Shown here piece after piece: positions 6,823-8,971 of a stretch of DNA of 8,971 bases (positions are counted from its first letter, which is position 1; each line of letters opens with the position of its first letter). Both the position numbers and the translations under genes were made by a program. This DNA is from CAWVVV01 sp964629165. Lineage in GTDB: Bacteria; Verrucomicrobiota; Verrucomicrobiia; Opitutales; Oceanipulchritudinaceae. Location of the stretch: the NCBI GenBank assembly GCA_964629165.1, contig CAZVQJ010000123.1, forward strand, positions 1 to 8,971, written 5' to 3'. Below the pieces are notes generated by a model. That model was given only the letters and a program-made list of their open reading frames with translations. It did not search any database and had not been told where the DNA came from.

Positions 6823-7526
6823 TGGCTTACCAGGAAATTCGCGAGGAATGCCTCGAAGCAAATCGTGATCTGCCAAAGACAGGGTTGGTCGATCTTACCT
6901 TTGGCAACGTCAGCGTGCTGGACATGGCGGCGGGCGTTTTTGCGATCAAGCCGAGTGGTGTTGATTACGACGCATTGCGGGCCGAGGACATGGTCATTCT
7001 CGACCTGGATGGGAATGTCGTGGAAGGATCACTACGTCCATCGTCGGACACCCCCACTCACAGCAGGTTGCTGAGGGCCTTTGCGGATCGTGGTATCCGC
7101 TCGGTCGTGCATACGCATTCCCGGACGGCGGTCGCTTTCGCGCAGGCCGGACGGGAGGTGCCCTGTCTCGGCACGACCCATGCCGACTACTTCTTTGGCT
7201 CTGTCCCGGTTACCCGCATGATGACTCCGGTGGAAATCTCCGACGCGTATGAAGCCAACACTGCCGAGGTCATTCTGGAAAGGTTCCGCGAGATCGATCC
7301 GGCCCAGGTGCCTGCCGTCCTCGTCCATGGGCATGGTCCATTTGCATGGGGAAAGAGCGGGGCCAAGGCGGTCGAGACGGCGATGGCCCTCGAGATTGTC
7401 TCGGAGATGGCATGGAAGGCTCTTCTGCTCTCCCCCCACATACCACTCCTCAACACCGCCCAGCACGAGAAGCACTTCCTCCGCAAACACGGTCCCGGAG
7501 CCTATTACGGGCAACCCGGCGGTTGA
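6822..7526 (+). CDS. araD: L-ribulose-5-phosphate 4-epimerase
   Basis: Converts L-ribulose-5-phosphate to D-xylulose-5-phosphate by a retro-aldol mechanism, linking arabinose to the pentose phosphate pathway. The 234-residue product belongs to the class II aldolase/adducin family and aligns over its whole length with E. coli AraD (231 residues). Conserved blocks are LTFGNVSV (25-32), IKPSGVDY (42-49), PSSDTPTH (73-80) with D76, VVHTHS (95-100) with zinc ligands H97 and H99, GTTHADYFFGSVP (117-129) with catalytic D122, VLVHGHGPFAWGK (166-178) with the third zinc ligand H171, and the C-terminal LRKHGPGAYYGQ (220-231) with catalytic Y229. All catalytic and metal residues are present. The start overlaps the araA stop (TGATG), and GGAGGA at 6805-6810 provides the one clear Shine-Dalgarno site in the operon, 11 bases ahead of the ATG. 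The coupling suggests AraA and AraD are made in step. Confidence 0.96.
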   Translation: MAYQEIREECLEANRDLPKTGLVDLTFGNVSVLDMAAGVFAIKPSGVDYDALRAEDMVILDLDGNVVEGSLRPSSDTPTHSRLLRAFADRGIRSVVHTHSRTAVAFAQAGREVPCLGTTHADYFFGSVPVTRMMTPVEISDAYEANTAEVILERFREIDPAQVPAVLVHGHGPFAWGKSGAKAVETAMALEIVSEMAWKALLLSPHIPLLNTAQHEKHFLRKHGPGAYYGQPGG

Positions 7527-7591
7527 AACCGTTTGCGGAATCTCGCCTCGTTTCTGTAGATCTCCCTTTCATCTCAAAACTCCATATCCCT

Positions 7592-7684
7592 ATGCATCCC
7601 ACCTTGACGACCTTGTCTTCGACCGCTCGCAGCCTCGCCCTCGGGGCCACGTCGATTCTTGCCGCGGCCTCCCTCTCCCATGCG
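7592..7684 (+). other. Probable signal-peptide coding segment of the mutarotase
   Basis: The first 31 codons encode a Ser/Thr-rich start with one arginine (R13), an Ala/Leu hydrophobic core (about 15-28) and a small-residue cleavage site, S-H-A before Q-S. The N-region is weakly positive, so export is likely but not certain. No lipobox cysteine is present, which argues against a lipoprotein. Confidence 0.7.
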
Positions 7685-8740
7685 CAGTCGGTTACCGATG
7701 CCCCCTTCGGCACCCTCCCCGATGGCACCGAAGTGACTGCCTATACGCTGGAAAACGCCCACGGTATGATGGCGAAGATCATCACCTACGGGGGCACCAT
7801 GACGGAGTTGCATGTGCCCGACCGGGATGGCGAAATCGCGGATATTCTGCTCGGCTACGAGGATCTCGAGAGTTACCGCAATGCCACCTACTACTTCGGG
7901 GCCCTCATCGGCCAGTACGGCAACCGCATCGGCGGAGCCTCGTTTGAGCTCGACGGAGAAACTTATGAGCTTCCGCAGAACGACGGGGGCAACACCCTTC
8001 ATGGCGGCGAGAAAGGCTTCGATAAAGTGGTATGGGACGCCGAGCCGGTGGCAGGTGAAGCCGCCCTCCGGTTGAGCTACCGCAGCGAGCACCTTGAGCA
8101 GGGCTTTCCCGGCAATGTCGAAGTGACGGTCGTCTATACCCTCACCGACAACAATGAGCTGAAAATCGAATACCGCGCGACGACCGACGAGCCGACCGTC
8201 GTGAATCTGACGCAGCATAATTACTACAACCTGAGAGGTCATGGCCGCGGGAGCATTCTCGATCATGAGCTGACGCTCTTCGCCGACCACTTTACGCCGG
8301 TTGATGAAGGCCTCATTCCGACCGGAGAACTGGTCCCGGTAGCCGGCACCCCGATGGATTTCACAAAGCCACGGCCGATCGGCTCACGCATCGATGCCGA
8401 TTTTGAACAGCTCGGCTATGGCGCCGGCTACGACCACAACTGGGCTCTGAACAAGGATGCCCCGGGCAAGCTCACCCAGGCCGCCCGCCTCTACGACCCC
8501 GACAGCGGACGGGAGATGGAAGTCTGGACAACCGAGCCCGGCATCCAGTTCTACAGCGGTAACTTTCTCGACAGCCACTTCCCCGGCAAAGATGGCGCCA
8601 TCTACCATTTCCGCTACGGTCTATGCCTCGAGACCCAGCACTTTCCGGATGCCCCCAACCAGGAGGATTTCCTGTCGACCCGCCTCAACCCCGGCGAAAC
8701 CTACGAGAGCACGACTGTCTATCGCTTTTTGACACAGTAG
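7592..8740 (+). CDS. galM: Aldose 1-epimerase (mutarotase) with signal peptide
   Basis: Interconverts alpha and beta anomers of aldoses. The 382-residue protein carries a GalM domain from about residue 36 to the end. The catalytic pair and neighbours are in place: NTLHGGEKGFDKVVW (134-148) with H137, VVNLTQHNYYNLRG (203-216) with H209 as catalytic acid, and YGLCLETQHFPDAPNQ (342-357) with E347 as catalytic base. GQYGNRIGGASFEL (107-120) and GYDHNWAL (279-286) are also typical. The N-terminus from ATG 7592 (MHPTLTTLSSTARSLALGAT, then an Ala/Leu-rich core to SHAQS) looks like a signal peptide with cleavage after about A31, so the enzyme is probably periplasmic or secreted. The frame is open further upstream into araD, but that extension is not family-like. 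The gene follows araD by 65 bases on the same strand without an evident terminator, so it is probably the last gene of the arabinose operon. No Shine-Dalgarno motif is seen. Confidence 0.93.
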   Translation: MHPTLTTLSSTARSLALGATSILAAASLSHAQSVTDAPFGTLPDGTEVTAYTLENAHGMMAKIITYGGTMTELHVPDRDGEIADILLGYEDLESYRNATYYFGALIGQYGNRIGGASFELDGETYELPQNDGGNTLHGGEKGFDKVVWDAEPVAGEAALRLSYRSEHLEQGFPGNVEVTVVYTLTDNNELKIEYRATTDEPTVVNLTQHNYYNLRGHGRGSILDHELTLFADHFTPVDEGLIPTGELVPVAGTPMDFTKPRPIGSRIDADFEQLGYGAGYDHNWALNKDAPGKLTQAARLYDPDSGREMEVWTTEPGIQFYSGNFLDSHFPGKDGAIYHFRYGLCLETQHFPDAPNQEDFLSTRLNPGETYESTTVYRFLTQ

Positions 8741-8916
8741 GTGCGGGCACGCGAGCCTGACCGAGCGCATGCCCAGGGGCCGGGCGGCTGCGGGGCGATT
8801 CCTGGCTTCGGCTGAGTCCTTCCGCTGGAATCGAACGGCACCCTTTCCGCGCCTCGCCTTGCCTCCCGAAATTCGTTCGGGGTGGGGAAATCACAGGCCC
8901 TGTGCCGGTTTGAAAG
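8741..8916. other. Intergenic region between galM and tRNA-Pro, with two small hairpins
   Basis: This 176-base gap holds no gene that I can support. Two short inverted repeats are visible: CCCGAA / TTCGGG with a five-base loop (8865-8881), and CACAG / CTGTG with a three-base loop (8892-8904). Both lie between converging transcripts (galM rightward, tRNA-Pro leftward), so either may help end transcription. Neither is followed by a strong T tract on either strand. The second is followed by ATTT when read leftward, the nearest thing to an intrinsic terminator for the tRNA. Confidence 0.4.
8892..8904 (-). terminator. Weak candidate terminator hairpin downstream of tRNA-Pro
   Basis: CACAG-loop-CTGTG lies 12 bases beyond the tRNA 3' end when read leftward and is followed by ATTTCC. 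The stem is only five base pairs and the T tract is short, so this is a weak candidate. Confidence 0.25.
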
Positions 8917-8971
8917 TGGTCGGGGTGAGAGGATTTGAACCTCCGGCCTCTACGTCCCGAACGTAGCGCTC
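8917..8971 (-). tRNA. tRNA-Pro(CGG), 5' end cut by the window edge
   Basis: Read on the minus strand, the visible 55 bases contain the 3' side of the D stem (GAGC), an anticodon stem CTACG/CGTAG closing the seven-base loop TTCGGGA with anticodon CGG, a five-base variable region, a T arm GGAGG-TTCAAAT-CCTCT, the acceptor strand CACCCCG, discriminator A and an encoded CCA. Anticodon CGG reads the proline codon CCG. The anticodon loop, variable region and T arm closely match E. coli tRNA-Pro(CGG). Roughly 22 bases of the 5' part (acceptor 5' strand and first half of the D arm) lie beyond the right edge. It converges on galM. Confidence 0.93.

Noticed and set aside
7574..8290. 238-residue minus-strand open frame opposite galM
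   Set aside because: Antisense shadow of the mutarotase with no recognisable motif.
8769..8966. 65-residue plus-strand open frame ending GVRGFEPPASTSRT
   Set aside because: Its C-terminus is the antisense translation of the tRNA-Pro gene, a well-known false-gene signature; the rest is low-complexity Arg/Ala/Pro sequence from an intergenic region.

Overview
The window is a GC-rich, gene-dense bacterial chromosome segment carrying standard metabolic genes. The best taxonomic guess is Verrucomicrobiota, probably class Opitutae. That is an inference from the LacI-type regulator (a 'SKNAVSLALR' recognition helix and a 'NPALGALMSQIRKR' hinge, both remembered as typical of that group), from a short stand-alone GspF/PilC-like protein, and from several starts without a Shine-Dalgarno motif. 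No rRNA or marker gene is present to confirm it.

Layout. (1) Positions 1-1213, minus strand: a GspF/PilC-like membrane protein followed by the N-terminal 63 residues of an FAD-dependent oxidoreductase that runs off the left edge. (2) Positions 1329-2444, plus strand: a fumarylacetoacetate hydrolase (FAH) family enzyme and an 80-residue protein I do not recognise. (3) Positions 2441-3544, minus strand: a LacI-family regulator whose stop codon overlaps that of the 80-residue gene. (4) Positions 3609-8740, plus strand: an L-arabinose catabolic cluster, araB-araA-araD, followed by a mutarotase (galM-like) with an apparent signal peptide. (5) Positions 8917-8971, minus strand: the 3' three-quarters of tRNA-Pro(CGG), cut by the right edge.

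How the genes work together. AraA isomerises L-arabinose to L-ribulose, AraB phosphorylates it, and AraD epimerises L-ribulose-5-phosphate to D-xylulose-5-phosphate, which enters the pentose phosphate pathway. The exported mutarotase probably equilibrates sugar anomers outside the cytoplasm before uptake. The divergent LacI-type protein is the obvious candidate regulator, reading the short lacI-araB intergenic region. No arabinose transporter and no arabinosidase lies in the window.

The catalytic residues I could check in AraA, AraD, GalM and the FAH protein are all present. I see no mobile element, CRISPR array, phage gene or defence gene, and no clear sign of a new biological system. The most open items are the 80-residue protein, the stand-alone GspF-like protein beside a flavoenzyme, the divergent hinge of the LacI protein, and the exported mutarotase in a cytoplasmic sugar operon.
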